A DNA stretch of 64,000 bases, taken from contig NZ_PGGO01000015.1 of assembly GCF_003010955.1 (NCBI RefSeq), positions 87,924 through 151,923 on the forward strand, given 5' to 3'. The stretch comes from Phyllobacterium brassicacearum (GTDB lineage: Bacteria > Pseudomonadota > Alphaproteobacteria > Rhizobiales > Rhizobiaceae). The position numbers and the translations under genes are program-made. Positions 51,300 through 61,954 of the stretch are shown in pieces (within the stretch, counting starts at the first letter, position 1; every line of letters begins with the position of its first letter). Below the pieces are notes generated by a model, which saw only the letters and a program-made list of their open reading frames with translations, was not told where the DNA came from and searched no databases.

Positions 51300-51533
51300 G
51301 TGGGAAGCGTCAAAGTCTCGCCGCTTTTGTTTGGCTGGAGTTTCCGAATGGGACTTCGATTAGGATGTGACCTTCTCGGCTCTCGATCAGCTTTTTTGAC
51401 CCGGTCTTCACCGTTTGGTAACCCAGATTAAGTCAAATTAAGAGGAGCGAACTGGACAATGCGGCATCCGGATATTTCCGGACCATTGCCGGTTCACGAG
51501 TTGTGAAGCGTACGACAGAAACTGGTAGGTAAA

Positions 51534-52037
51534 ATGTTTGGAAAATCAATCGTAGCGACCTCTGTGCTCATGCTTGGGCTGACAGGAACAGCTCTTGCCC
51601 AGACCCCAAGCCAGATTAGCCAGTTTAACGCGTGGGGTGCTTATAGCTACCAGCAGGGCAACGGCAAGGTTTGCTACGTCTTGTCCGTCCCGATCGATAA
51701 GCAGCCAGCAAGCGTTGATCACGGTGATAACTTCTTCATGGTGAGCCAGAAGCCCGGACAGAATGTGAACTTTGAGCCGCAGTTCAAGGCTGGCTATGAT
51801 CTGCAACAGAATTCGAAAGTCACCGTGACAATCGACAATCGCAACTTTTCGATGTTCACCAATGGCAGCCACGGATGGATGGAGAACGCCGCCGAGGAAC
51901 CGCAGCTCGTCGCCGCTCTGCGTTCCGGGCAGAAAATGTCAATTAGCGCAGTTTCAAAGCGCGGTACCAAGACCAGCTATGCCTATTCGCTGAAGGGCGT
52001 GTCAGCCGCCTTGAAGGCGATAGCGACCTGCAAATAG
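51534..52037 (+). CDS. Invasion associated locus B (IalB) family protein
   Basis: A 167-residue exported protein. The signal peptide ends GTALAQ, and the IalB domain is visible in FNAWGAYSYQQGNGKVCYVLSVPIDKQPAS and MFTNGSHGWMENAAEEPQLVAALRSGQKMSISAVSKRGTKTSYAYSLKGVSAALKAIATCK. The two cysteines (in KVCYV and ATCK) would form the family's disulfide. IalB was named for erythrocyte invasion by Bartonella, but homologues are widespread in free-living rhizobia and their role there is unknown. Confidence 0.88.
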   Translation: MFGKSIVATSVLMLGLTGTALAQTPSQISQFNAWGAYSYQQGNGKVCYVLSVPIDKQPASVDHGDNFFMVSQKPGQNVNFEPQFKAGYDLQQNSKVTVTIDNRNFSMFTNGSHGWMENAAEEPQLVAALRSGQKMSISAVSKRGTKTSYAYSLKGVSAALKAIATCK

Positions 52038-52063
52038 TCGGCACCAGCGCTGCTTTTCAAATC

Positions 52064-52093
52064 AAGGCCGGACAGCAGTGTCCGGCCTTTTCG
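52064..52093 (+). terminator. Rho-independent terminator of the IalB-like gene
   Basis: An eleven-base perfect stem (52064-52074 with 52079-52089), loop GCAG, then TTTTC, 27 bases after the stop. Confidence 0.85.
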
Positions 52094-52163
52094 TGTCCGG
52101 AGGTGACGCGGGCCCTGGAACGTGATATGAGCCCCGCTTCCGATAAGAACGTTAGAAAACCCC

Positions 52164-53402
52164 ATGTCCGTATTGCTTGACCTGACACATCCTGTTGCCC
52201 GGGACAAATCCCGCGACGCCCTTCGCACCTCGCTGGCAGAAATGCCTTCGTTGATCGGTCTGTCGCGTGCGGAAATGAGCGAAGCCCTCTTGGCCATCGG
52301 CGTTCCGGAACGGCAGGTCAAGATGCGGGTGGCACAGCTTTGGCACTGGCTATATGTGCGCGGAGTGTCCGATTTTGCCGACATGCTGAATATCTCGCGC
52401 GACATGCGCGAGCTTCTTGCCCGGCATTTCACCATTGCCCGTCCGGAGATCGTCGAAGAACAAATCTCCAACGACGGCACGCGCAAGTGGCTTTTCCGCT
52501 TTCCGCCACGCGGTGCCGGACGCCCGGTCGAGATCGAAACCGTTTACATCCCCGAAGAAGGTCGCGGTACGCTGTGCATTTCCAGCCAGGTCGGCTGCAC
52601 CCTTACTTGCTCCTTCTGCCATACCGGAACTCAAAAGCTGGTGCGCAATCTGACAGCGGAAGAGATCCTGTCGCAATTGCTGATCGCCCGGGATCGGCTC
52701 GGCGATTTCCCGGATCGCAACACGCCAGACGGCGCCATCGTCCCGGCCGAGGGCCGCAAGGTTTCCAACATCGTCATGATGGGTATGGGCGAGCCCCTCT
52801 ACAATTTCGAAAATGTGAAGAAGGCCCTCCTTATCGCCTCCGACGGCGACGGGCTCTCTTTGTCGAAGCGTCGCATCACGCTCTCGACATCTGGTGTGGT
52901 GCCGGAGATTTACCGCACAGGTGAGGAAATCGGCGTGATGCTGGCTATCTCGCTGCACGCCGTGAACGACGACCTGCGCGACATGCTCGTGCCGATCAAC
53001 AAGAAATATCCGCTGAAGGAATTGCTTGACGCATGCCGGGCTTACCCCAGCCTTTCCAATTCCAAGCGCATCACGTTTGAGTACGTCATGCTCAAGGGCG
53101 TCAATGATTCTCTCGACGATGCGAAGGAACTCGTTCGCCTGCTCAAAGGCATTCCTGCCAAGATCAACCTGATCCCATTCAATCCGTGGCCGGGCGTCAA
53201 CTACCAGTGTTCCGACTGGGAACAGATCGAGAAATTTGCTGATTACGTGAACAATGCCGGCTATGCCTCGCCGATACGCACACCCCGCGGCCGGGACATC
53301 CTGGCCGCCTGCGGCCAATTGAAGTCGGAATCGGAACGCATGAAAAAGACCGAACGTCTTGCATTCGAGGCGGCGATGATCGCCGGGCATGGTGAAGATT
53401 GA
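52164..53402 (+). CDS. rlmN: Dual-specificity rRNA/tRNA adenine C2-methyltransferase RlmN
   Basis: RlmN, 412 residues, methylates C2 of A2503 in 23S rRNA and A37 in several tRNAs by radical SAM chemistry. The cluster is C145-TLT-C149-SF-C152. [56 protein letters not shown] [18 protein letters not shown] and the C-terminal ILAACGQL with the methyl-carrying Cys are all present. The stop overlaps the start of the next gene. Confidence 0.95.
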   Translation: MSVLLDLTHPVARDKSRDALRTSLAEMPSLIGLSRAEMSEALLAIGVPERQVKMRVAQLWHWLYVRGVSDFADMLNISRDMRELLARHFTIARPEIVEEQISNDGTRKWLFRFPPRGAGRPVEIETVYIPEEGRGTLCISSQVGCTLTCSFCHTGTQKLVRNLTAEEILSQLLIARDRLGDFPDRNTPDGAIVPAEGRKVSNIVMMGMGEPLYNFENVKKALLIASDGDGLSLSKRRITLSTSGVVPEIYRTGEEIGVMLAISLHAVNDDLRDMLVPINKKYPLKELLDACRAYPSLSNSKRITFEYVMLKGVNDSLDDAKELVRLLKGIPAKINLIPFNPWPGVNYQCSDWEQIEKFADYVNNAGYASPIRTPRGRDILAACGQLKSESERMKKTERLAFEAAMIAGHGED

Positions 53403-53821
53403 GCCAGTTCCTGCTCTACATTCTGCGTTTCGCGCTCATCGTTCTCGGCTTTGTGTTTGCCATCGTGGCAGCATCGCTTTTTCTCAACATGCTGCTTCTC
53501 GGCAGTTCCCAACTCATAGGCGCAGAGGGGCCGTTCCTCTATTCAACAGTGCCGGTTTTTGCGGTCGTCATCGGCTATAGCGTATTCTTCCCGGCAGCAG
53601 CCCTTATCCTTTATGCCGAATTGACTGGTTGGCGCGACTGGCTTTTCTATGCTCTTGGCGGCGCAGCCATCGCTGTTGTCGTCATCGTTTGGAAGTGGCA
53701 GCCGCAGACCGAAGATATCGGTACCTTCGCGGCGATCCTCGCTACAGGCGTCGTCGGCGGCTTTTCCTACTGGCTGGTTTCCGGACGCAGCGCTGGCCTA
53801 ATGGCCCTGTCAAGAAGCTGA
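53399..53821 (+). CDS. Four-helix membrane protein of unknown function
   Basis: A 140-residue hydrophobic protein with four probable helices (about residues 4-33, 47-72, 79-97 and 110-130). It starts at TTG 53399, which overlaps the rlmN TGA (TTGA), so it is likely coupled to rlmN. No domain is recognised. It converges on the RhtB-type gene with eight bases between the stops. Confidence 0.72.
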   Translation: MSQFLLYILRFALIVLGFVFAIVAASLFLNMLLLGSSQLIGAEGPFLYSTVPVFAVVIGYSVFFPAAALILYAELTGWRDWLFYALGGAAIAVVVIVWKWQPQTEDIGTFAAILATGVVGGFSYWLVSGRSAGLMALSRS

Positions 53822-53829
53822 CGCAGGCG

Positions 53830-54471
53830 CTACTTCGCCTGTGCCATCAGAATTTTTGCGGCGAACGCAGAGAACACTCCCGCGAACAGCCGATCGGTGA
53901 TCCGCGTCACGGTCGGATTCTTCTTGAGCAGTCTTGAAAATCTGTCCGCGGCGATGATCATTGGCGCCACGACCGGCAGGGCCAAAGGAATGAACAGGAC
54001 ACCCAAAAAGAACAACTTTCCCGGAGCGTGCGGATCTGTGGCCGATACGAACTGCGGCAGAAACGTCATGAAGAACAGGATGATCTTCGGGTTCAGCAGA
54101 TTGATCCCAAGCCCGGTCAGCCAATTCTGGAACAACGTGTGCGACTGGCCAACCTTTTTCTCCGGCGAGAACGCCGAACCATTGCGGATTGCCTGATAGG
54201 CTAGCCAGACCAGATAGCCCGCGCCTACAATTTTGAGGGCGAAGAACGCGCTCGGCGACGCGACGATCAATGCCGAAAGGCCAATGGCAACCATCGTCGT
54301 ATGAATGACAATACCGCTGCTGGCACCCACCAGACAGGCGAACCCGGCCGCCTTGCCTTCCGACAGCGCCCGGCCGACAAAGAGCGTCATGTCGGGACCC
54401 GGCGTGATGGACAGGACAAAAGTTGCAATTGTAAACTGCAGGATAATTGGCCATTCCGGAATAAACGTCAT
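53830..54471 (-). CDS. LysE/RhtB family exporter
   Basis: A 213-residue inner-membrane exporter. The first helix signature FVLSITPGPDMTLFVGRALSEGKAAGFACLVGASSG and the fourth-helix NWLTGLGINLLNPKIILFFMTFLPQFV are diagnostic of the RhtB branch (homoserine, threonine, related amino acids). It is related only distantly to the LysE-type protein at 19040. Its promoter region contains the 13-base hairpin at 54545-54577. Confidence 0.88.
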   Translation of the reverse strand: MTFIPEWPIILQFTIATFVLSITPGPDMTLFVGRALSEGKAAGFACLVGASSGIVIHTTMVAIGLSALIVASPSAFFALKIVGAGYLVWLAYQAIRNGSAFSPEKKVGQSHTLFQNWLTGLGINLLNPKIILFFMTFLPQFVSATDPHAPGKLFFLGVLFIPLALPVVAPMIIAADRFSRLLKKNPTVTRITDRLFAGVFSAFAAKILMAQAK

Positions 54472-54788
54472 GATGGGCTCCGTCTCAACTGGCGGAAGCT
54501 AACGCGAACGACGAGCTTTCGCTACCCGATTCAACAGAATGCGTGCCCATTGCGAAGAGTTTTTCTTCGCAATGGGCTGCCTGAGACTTTCCCAACGCAC
54601 GTGATCGCCCTTGCAATATGGCCGCATCAGCAAAGGCGGCGCATGGTTCAGGCCGCCCCTCCGATTGCCGCCCACAAAACACCAGAACCTTGCTTCGACT
54701 GCTCCTGCCAACACTGACCTTGCCAACATTGCGTCAACTGTTAAAAGACCGGCAGAATGATAATCGGTACCGGATCCAGGGATACACT
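54472..54788. other. Divergent region between the RhtB gene and argG, with a perfect hairpin
   Basis: The 317 bases hold no gene. A 13-base perfect inverted repeat (54545-54557 with 54565-54577) has a seven-base loop containing five T, which is not the place of a terminator tail. It lies 74 bases before the RhtB start and 212 before argG. AT-rich patches near 54740-54790 may include the argG promoter. No ARG-box was recognised. Confidence 0.5.
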
Positions 54789-56012
<1,224 letters not shown>

Positions 56013-56033
56013 CAACCCACCGGCTACAAAACC

Positions 56034-56062
56034 AAGCGGGGCCCTGCCCCGCTTTTTTTGTT
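56034..56062 (+). terminator. Rho-independent terminator of argG
   Basis: A nine-base stem (56034-56042 with 56046-56054) with loop CCT and a run of T, 22 bases after the argG stop. Confidence 0.87.
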
Positions 56063-56167
56063 TTCGATTGAGGCCCCGACACTTTCTTGACGGCGTGGCT
56101 TGTGGCAGCACCGTCTCCGTCCTAGATGTTAGAACCCTGTTGTTCTTGCCAATTGACGGAGCGCCCT

Positions 56168-58219
56168 ATGTCCTCAACCAAAACGGCCATCAATCCCGCA
56201 CTGACCGAATGGACTGGACCACTGGGGTTGCCGGATTTTACTGCTTTTAGCGACGATGATTTCGCCGCTGCCTTTGACGCTGCCCTCGCCAGTGACCTCG
56301 CGGACATCGACGCGATTGTCAATCACCACGAGGTTTCGACGGTCGACAACACCCTGAAGGCGTTGCAGCTGTCTGGAAAAGACCTTGACCGTGTCTCGGC
56401 CATCTTCTGGCTGCGTGCCGGTGCCCACACCAACGATGCGATCCAGGCACTGGAGCGTGTCATCGCCCCAAAAATGTCGCGTCACTCTTCATCGATCATG
56501 ATGAACCCGCTGCTCTTCTCCCGGATCGACTCACTCTACGAACAGCGCGATCTCCTCGGGCTTGATCACGAGACGGACCGCGTGCTGGAAAAGACATGGA
56601 AAGGTTTCGTGCGTAGTGGCGCGCGACTGGATGAGAAGGGCAAGGCCCGGCTTGCCGACATCAACGAAAGACTGGCCAGTCTGGGTGCGCAATTCGGTCA
56701 GAATGTCCTCAAGGACGAAGCAGAATGGGCGCTTTTCATCACCGATGAGACAGAGCTGGCCGGCTTACCGGATTTCGTGCGCGATGCGATGCGCGGCGCT
56801 GCCGAGGAGCGCGACCGCCCAGAGGCATGGGCGGTAACTTTGTCGCGCTCGATCATCGAGCCATTCCTGTCGTTCTCGGAAAACCGGGCTTTGCGCGAGA
56901 AGGCATTCCGGGCCTGGGCAGCGCGTGGAGAGAACGGGGGTGAAACGGACAATACGGCAATCGTCGCCGAAATGGTGAAACTGCGCGCTGAGAAAGCAGG
57001 TCTGCTGGGTTATCAAAGTTTTGCGGCCTTCAAGCTCGACGATACGATGGCGAAGACACCGAAGGCAGTCATGGATCTGCTCGAACCGGTCTGGGACAAG
57101 GCTCGGGCCCGCGCCGCTGAAGAAGAAATAGATCTGCAGCGGCTGATCGCCGGTGAAGGCCGTAATCACAAGGTCGAGCCATGGGACTGGCGCTATTATG
57201 CCGAAAAACTGCGCAATGAGCGTTTTGCCTTCGATGAGACCGAATTGAAGCCCTATCTGCAGCTGGAAAAGATCATTGAAGCCTGTTTCGATGTCGCAAC
57301 CCGTCTTTTCGGTATTCGCTTTCAGGAAAAGACTGGTATCCCGACATGGCATCCCGACGTACGCGTCTGGGAGGTCCTCAATCCTGATGGCAGCGAGCGG
57401 GGTCTGTTCCTCGGCGACTATTTCAATCGCCAATCGAAACGGTCCGGTGCCTGGATGAGCGCGCTGCAGTCACAATACAAGCTGGACGGTGAGCACAAAC
57501 CTATCATCTATAATGTGATGAACTTCGCCAAGCCGCCGAGGGGAGAGCCCGCTCTGCTTTCCCTCGATGGCGCCCGGACCTTGTTCCATGAATTTGGCCA
57601 TGCATTACATGGCCTGCTGTCGGATGTGACCTGGCCAGCAGTTTCAGGCACATCCGTGTCGCGCGATTTTGTAGAGCTGCCGTCGCAGCTCTATGAACAC
57701 TGGCTGACGGTACCGGCCATCCTGGAAACATATGCGATCCATTACCGGACCGGCGAAGCCATGCCCAGAGCTTTGCTCGACAAGGTACTTGCGGCAAACA
57801 CATTCAATGCCGGCTTCAACACCGTGGAGTTCACGTCCTCCGCTTTGGTGGACATGGCGTTCCATGCGGACGGAACACCGCCAACGGACCCGATCCGCTT
57901 CGAAGCCGATACGTTGAAACAGCTCCAGATGCCCGATGCCATCATCATGCGTCACCGCACCCCTCACTTCAATCATGTGTTTTCCGGCGATGGCTACTCC
58001 GCCGGCTACTATTCCTACATGTGGTCCGAAGTGCTCGATGCAGATGCCTTCAAGGCTTTCGAGGAAACCGGAGACGTGTTCAATGCCGATCTGGCGGCTA
58101 AACTGAAGCGGTACATTTATTCCGCCGGGGGAAGCCGCGATCCCGAAGAACTGTACAAGGCGTTTCGCGGGAAGATGCCCACGCCCGATGCGATGATCGA
58201 AAAGCGTGGGCTTGGTTGA
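56168..58219 (+). CDS. M3 family metallopeptidase (peptidyl-dipeptidase Dcp type)
   Basis: A 683-residue zinc peptidase. The active site RTLFHEFGHALHGLLSDV contains HEXXH near residue 474, with the third ligand Glu in the following EFVELPSQLYEHWL-like region (RDFVELPSQLYEHW). The substrate loop GYSAGYYSYMWSEVLDADAF is typical. Members are cytoplasmic enzymes that trim short peptides; Dcp removes C-terminal dipeptides and oligopeptidase A cleaves internally. The sequence looks closer to Dcp. ATG 56168 is chosen after the ACGGAGCG site. Length is normal. Confidence 0.92.
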   Translation: MSSTKTAINPALTEWTGPLGLPDFTAFSDDDFAAAFDAALASDLADIDAIVNHHEVSTVDNTLKALQLSGKDLDRVSAIFWLRAGAHTNDAIQALERVIAPKMSRHSSSIMMNPLLFSRIDSLYEQRDLLGLDHETDRVLEKTWKGFVRSGARLDEKGKARLADINERLASLGAQFGQNVLKDEAEWALFITDETELAGLPDFVRDAMRGAAEERDRPEAWAVTLSRSIIEPFLSFSENRALREKAFRAWAARGENGGETDNTAIVAEMVKLRAEKAGLLGYQSFAAFKLDDTMAKTPKAVMDLLEPVWDKARARAAEEEIDLQRLIAGEGRNHKVEPWDWRYYAEKLRNERFAFDETELKPYLQLEKIIEACFDVATRLFGIRFQEKTGIPTWHPDVRVWEVLNPDGSERGLFLGDYFNRQSKRSGAWMSALQSQYKLDGEHKPIIYNVMNFAKPPRGEPALLSLDGARTLFHEFGHALHGLLSDVTWPAVSGTSVSRDFVELPSQLYEHWLTVPAILETYAIHYRTGEAMPRALLDKVLAANTFNAGFNTVEFTSSALVDMAFHADGTPPTDPIRFEADTLKQLQMPDAIIMRHRTPHFNHVFSGDGYSAGYYSYMWSEVLDADAFKAFEETGDVFNADLAAKLKRYIYSAGGSRDPEELYKAFRGKMPTPDAMIEKRGLG

Positions 58220-58225
58220 GCCTGC

Positions 58226-59200
58226 TCAGGCCTTGGCGAAGGCGAGCAGGTCCTTGTTGAGCTCATCCTTGTGCGTCGTGGCAAGGCCATGCGGCGCCCC
58301 TGGATATACTTTCAAGGTCGCATTCTCTACGAGCTTGACTGCCTTGCGCGCAGCGTCGTCGATTGGCACGATCTGGTCGTCATCGCCGTGGATGAACAAC
58401 GTCGGCACGTCGATTTTCTTCAGGTCTTCGGTGAAGTCGGTTTCGGAAAACGCCTTGATGCAAAAATACGAGGCCGGCATCCCCGCCATCATTCCCTGCA
58501 ACCAGAAAGCTTGTTGCACGCCTTCGGAAATTTTCGCACCAGGGCGATTGTAGCTGTAGAAGGGAAGTGTCAGGTCCTTGAAGAACTGCGAGCGATCGGC
58601 AATGACACCGTCGCGTATGCCGTTGAAGACATCGATCGGCAGACCTTCCGGATTGAGGTCCGTCTTCAACATCAGCGGCGGCACTGCTCCGACTAACACA
58701 GCCTTGGAGACACGTTTCGTGCCGTGCCTTCCGATATAGCGCGCAACTTCACCGCCGCCGGTTGAATGGCCGACCATTATTGCATCCTTCAGGTCGAGCT
58801 TTTCAAACAGCTCCGCCAGATCATCAGCATATTGATCCATGTGGTTGCCCTCCCACGGCTGGCTTGACCGGCCATGACCGCGGCGGTCATGCGCGATGAC
58901 CCGGTAGCCATTGGAAGCCAGGAAGAACATCTGGTCCTCCCAGGCGTCGGCGGTGAGCGGCCAGCCATGGCTGAACACGATTGGCTGGCCCTTGCCCCAA
59001 TCCTTATAGTAAATCTCCGTTCCGTCCTTCGTCGTGATCGTGGTCATCGTATTGTGTCCTTTCACAGATTGGCTGGATTTTGGTGTTTTGGGTGTTGCAG
59101 CAGAGACGTTCACCGCCGGCAGACTGATTGCGGCTACAAGGCCGGCTCCGGCAGTCAGAAAAGAACGGCGGGATGTACGGTGGGGTGGCGCATCATTCAT
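58226..59200 (-). CDS. Alpha/beta hydrolase (non-haem chloroperoxidase-like) with Tat signal
   Basis: A 324-residue hydrolase. The N-terminus [20 protein letters not shown] is a twin-arginine signal with cleavage expected near residue 35. The hydrolase domain begins at [18 protein letters not shown] and has the oxyanion [13 protein letters not shown], nucleophile S146 in [15 protein letters not shown], Asp in [13 protein letters not shown] and His in [10 protein letters not shown]. Relatives are cofactor-free haloperoxidases or esterases that form peracids. ATG 59200 has GGGAG eight bases upstream; ATG 59047, the usual family start, has its own AAAGGA. It follows ohr by 43 bases on the same strand. 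Confidence 0.88.
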   Translation of the reverse strand: MNDAPPHRTSRRSFLTAGAGLVAAISLPAVNVSAATPKTPKSSQSVKGHNTMTTITTKDGTEIYYKDWGKGQPIVFSHGWPLTADAWEDQMFFLASNGYRVIAHDRRGHGRSSQPWEGNHMDQYADDLAELFEKLDLKDAIMVGHSTGGGEVARYIGRHGTKRVSKAVLVGAVPPLMLKTDLNPEGLPIDVFNGIRDGVIADRSQFFKDLTLPFYSYNRPGAKISEGVQQAFWLQGMMAGMPASYFCIKAFSETDFTEDLKKIDVPTLFIHGDDDQIVPIDDAARKAVKLVENATLKVYPGAPHGLATTHKDELNKDLLAFAKA

Positions 59201-59243
59201 CGTGTAGCTCCCGTTGATGACGGTAGTGCAACAACCTTAGGTG

Positions 59244-59666
59244 TCAATTGATCGAAATACGTACATTCAGGTTGCTTCGGGTTGCTTCCGAATAGGGGCA
59301 TACGACGTGTGCTCCATCGACGATTTCGCGCGCCTGTTCTTCTTCGATTCCTGGCAGCGTAATGGCGAGCGCCACATCCAGGCCGAAGCCTTTGCCATCG
59401 TCGCGCGGACCAATACCGACAGTTGCGGTAACGGCCGTTTCTTCGGAAAGTTTGATCTTCTTCTGCGAGGCCACATACTTCATGGCACCAAGAAAGCAGG
59501 CCGAGTAACCGGCGGCGAAAAGCTGCTCGGGGTTCGTGCCATCGGCGCCATTGCCGCCGAGTTCCTTCGGCGTTGAAAGCGCAACGGCCAAACGTCCATC
59601 TTCACTGTTGGCGCGGCCATCGCGACCGCCAGTTGCTGTTGCCCTGGTTGTATAGAGAATGCTCAT
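59244..59666 (-). CDS. ohr: Organic hydroperoxide resistance protein Ohr
   Basis: Ohr, 140 residues, reduces organic and fatty-acid hydroperoxides with lipoylated proteins as electron donors. The catalytic pair is C57 (AAGYSACFLGAMKY) and C123 (AHVVCPYSEATR). ATG 59664-59666 (MSILYTTRATATGGRDGRA) fits the family. It is divergent from ohrR and preceded by the OhrR operator. LpdA, needed to reduce the lipoyl donor, is encoded at 17060. Confidence 0.96.
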   Translation of the reverse strand: MSILYTTRATATGGRDGRANSEDGRLAVALSTPKELGGNGADGTNPEQLFAAGYSACFLGAMKYVASQKKIKLSEETAVTATVGIGPRDDGKGFGLDVALAITLPGIEEEQAREIVDGAHVVCPYSEATRSNLNVRISIN

Positions 59667-59708
59667 TTGTCGATCCTTTCGGTCCAAGTTTGCTTGACGC
59701 ATATTAAC

Positions 59709-59733
59709 TTGCACACAATTTAATTGTGCGCAA
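59709..59733. promoter_or_regulatory. OhrR operator
   Basis: A 25-base palindrome centred on 59721, arms TTGCACACAATT and AATTGTGCGCAA, with one mismatch in twelve pairs. It lies 43 bases upstream of ohr and 95 of ohrR, the position and sequence type of known OhrR sites. A further half site, GCGCAATT, occurs at 59771-59778, nearer to ohrR. Confidence 0.8.
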
Positions 59734-59827
59734 TATGAAATCTGTTATAAATGATGAAAAATTAAATGATGCGCAATTGATCGCGTATGGCTATCGTGCG
59801 CTGTAGACGGACAAGGAGTGGTCCCGG

Positions 59828-60298
59828 ATGGAAAATACGGCGGTGGGTGACCAGAAATCACAGCTGAAGCTATCAAACTTCCTGTGCTTTGCCATCTATT
59901 CAACGGCAAATGCGGTTACGCGGGCTTACCAGCCGCGTCTCGCTGCGCTCGGACTGACCTACCCGCAATATCTTGTGATGGTGGTTTTGTGGGAGGAGGA
60001 AAACCAGACAGTGAAGGCGATAGGTAACAAGCTCAGCCTCGATTCCGGAACCCTCACGCCGTTGTTGAAGCGTCTTGAGACCGCAAGATTGATTACCAGA
60101 CGGCGTGACACATTCGACGAGCGTCAGGTGCTTATCGGCCTTACGGAAGAGGGCCGATCAATGCGCGAGCGCGCTGAAGCAGTGCCTGTCGCCATGGGAC
60201 AGGCCTTCGGCTGCACGATGGACGAAGCTCAGGCGATGCGGTCCGAGCTGATCACCATGCGCGACAATCTTGTGGCGAGTATTGACGAGGCAAAATAA
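59828..60298 (+). CDS. ohrR: MarR-family peroxide sensor OhrR
   Basis: OhrR, 156 residues, represses ohr and itself until its cysteine is oxidised by organic hydroperoxide. The sensing residue is C20 in KLSNFLCFAIYSTANAVTRAYQP. The winged helix reads LTYPQYLVMVVLWEEENQTVKAIGNKLSLDSGTLTPLLKRLE with RRRDTFDERQVLIGLTEEG as the wing. It lacks a second resolving Cys at the family's usual C-terminal position (a Cys does occur at AFGCTMDEAQ, near residue 127). ATG 59828 is chosen after CCCGG. Confidence 0.94.
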   Translation: MENTAVGDQKSQLKLSNFLCFAIYSTANAVTRAYQPRLAALGLTYPQYLVMVVLWEEENQTVKAIGNKLSLDSGTLTPLLKRLETARLITRRRDTFDERQVLIGLTEEGRSMRERAEAVPVAMGQAFGCTMDEAQAMRSELITMRDNLVASIDEAK

Positions 60299-60326
60299 AA
60301 AGGGCGCGGTTTCCCGCGCCTTTTAC
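60296..60326. terminator. Bidirectional terminator between ohrR and asd
   Basis: A GC stem (GGCGCGG with CCGCGCC) flanked by A and T runs lies between the convergent ohrR and asd genes; the plus-strand tail is TTTT, and the minus-strand tail is also T-rich. Confidence 0.75.
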
Positions 60327-60344
60327 ACACGGTGCCACTTCTGA

Positions 60345-61379
60345 TCAGGCCGCAATCCTCTTTGGCTGAATGAGGCCGCGAGCGACGAGAAGCTCGGCGA
60401 TCTGGATGGTGTTGAGCGCGGCGCCCTTGCGCAGATTGTCGGAGACAACCCACAAGGAAAGGCCGTTCTCGACAGTGATGTCTTCGCGGATGCGGGAAAT
60501 ATAGGTCGCATCCTCGCCGGCAGCATCGTAGGGCGTGATATAGCCACCGTCTTCAGCACGATCGACGACGAGGCAGCCCGGCGCATTGCTCAGGATCTCA
60601 CGGGCGTCTTCGGCGCTCATCGGGCTCTCGAACTCGATATTGACTGCTTCCGAGTGGCCAATGAAAACCGGCACACGGACACAGGTCGCCGTGAGCTTGA
60701 TCTTGGGATCGAGCATCTTCTTGGTCTCGGCGACCATTTTCCACTCTTCCTTCGTGTAGCCGTCTTCCATGAAGACGTCGATGTGCGGAATGACGTTGAA
60801 GGCGATTCGCTTGGTGAACTTCTTTGCCGTCACTGGGTCGGCGACAAACACTGCGCGGGACTGCTCGAACAGCTCATCCATGCCTTCCTTGCCGGCACCC
60901 GAAACGGATTGATACGTCGAGACAACGACACGCTTGATCTTCGCCTTGTCATGCAATGGCTTGAGGGCGACGACAAGCTGCGCCGTGGAGCAGTTCGGAT
61001 TGGCGATGATGTTCTTCTTTGTGAAGCCCGAAATCGCATCAGGATTCACTTCCGGTACGATCAACGGCACATTTGAATCGTAGCGCCAAGCCGATGAATT
61101 ATCGATAACGACGCAACCCTGCGCGCCGATCTTGGGCGACCATTCCTTGGAGATGTTGCCGCCGGCAGACATGAGGCAGATATCTGTATCGGAAAAATCG
61201 TAGGTATCGAGCGCCTTCACCTTCAGTGTCTTGTCGCCAAACGACACTTCGGTTCCCAGCGACCGCCGCGAGGCCAACGCGACAACTTCGCTAACCGGGA
61301 AGCCGCGCTCTTCCAGTATTGTAAGCATTTCGCGGCCCACATTGCCTGTGGCGCCAACAACTGCAACCTTGAAACTCAT
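60345..61379 (-). CDS. asd: Aspartate-semialdehyde dehydrogenase
   Basis: Asd, 344 residues, makes aspartate semialdehyde for lysine, threonine, methionine and diaminopimelate. The NADP fold VAVVGATGNVGREMLTILEERGFP and the catalytic C130 in ANPNCSTAQLVVAL are intact, as is the substrate region VPVFIGHSEAVNIEFE with its His. The ATG at 61377-61379 follows AGGAG. A GC-rich leader is described in the next entry. Confidence 0.96.
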   Translation of the reverse strand: MSFKVAVVGATGNVGREMLTILEERGFPVSEVVALASRRSLGTEVSFGDKTLKVKALDTYDFSDTDICLMSAGGNISKEWSPKIGAQGCVVIDNSSAWRYDSNVPLIVPEVNPDAISGFTKKNIIANPNCSTAQLVVALKPLHDKAKIKRVVVSTYQSVSGAGKEGMDELFEQSRAVFVADPVTAKKFTKRIAFNVIPHIDVFMEDGYTKEEWKMVAETKKMLDPKIKLTATCVRVPVFIGHSEAVNIEFESPMSAEDAREILSNAPGCLVVDRAEDGGYITPYDAAGEDATYISRIREDITVENGLSLWVVSDNLRKGAALNTIQIAELLVARGLIQPKRIAA

Positions 61380-61954
61380 CTGTAGTATCTCCTATCCCTC
61401 TCTGCTGTTCAGAAACCCGCTGGCCACTGCGGGTCTTTCTCCCCCGGGCCGGACCCGGGAGGGGGCGAGCAGGCCAAGGGAAATCAGACCGTTTTGGTGG
61501 TCGTTTTCGCAGTCTGTTTGGCCGAAACGTCAAGGATAAGGACGGGCGCACCAGCGCATCCGGCGACGTTGCCGGAACCGTTCGTCAAAAACAGCGCTGT
61601 TGATTCGCTACCCACGTTAAGCGTCTCCTTGTCCGCTTGTGCTTGTACGCGGTTTCCAAAAAGAGTCAATTGTCTCTTCAAATGACAAGAATATGTCGTG
61701 TTACGCACAATTTTAGACAATTGACGTAAGATGCGGGCTTTGCTTTCATCAATAATTGTTGAACACTCCGCGCGTGCGTAAGGCGAATGACCTTGGGGGA
61801 GGATCCTCCGAAGGACATGAGCCGGCGTGTGGCTTGCCCTACCGAGAATGTTCGGCAAAGGTGCCATGCGTAGTTTCAATGGTTGAGGGCATGATGGAGG
61901 GGTTAGAACTAATCATGTCCTTGGCTTAACTGCTGTTTTCTGGGAGGGATAGTA
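61380..61954. other. asd / transporter divergent region, 575 bases
   Basis: Near asd there are two GC dyads: ACCCGC/GCGGGT around 61408-61431 and a CCCGGG-rich block at 61441-61466, which would structure the asd leader. Toward the transporter is a perfect palindrome GGAGGATCCTCC (61798-61809) inside a longer imperfect CCTT...AAGG dyad. Open frames at 61484-61879 (minus) and 61494-61685 (plus) lack ribosome-binding sites and protein-like composition, so I do not call genes. Confidence 0.5.

Noticed and set aside
54541..54577. Terminator for a gene upstream of argG
   Set aside because: No gene reads into it on the plus strand, and the T run is in the loop rather than after the stem.
61484..61879. 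131-codon minus-strand frame upstream of asd
   Set aside because: No ribosome-binding site, no hydrophobic core or known domain, and low-complexity end (KTTTKTV); probably non-coding.
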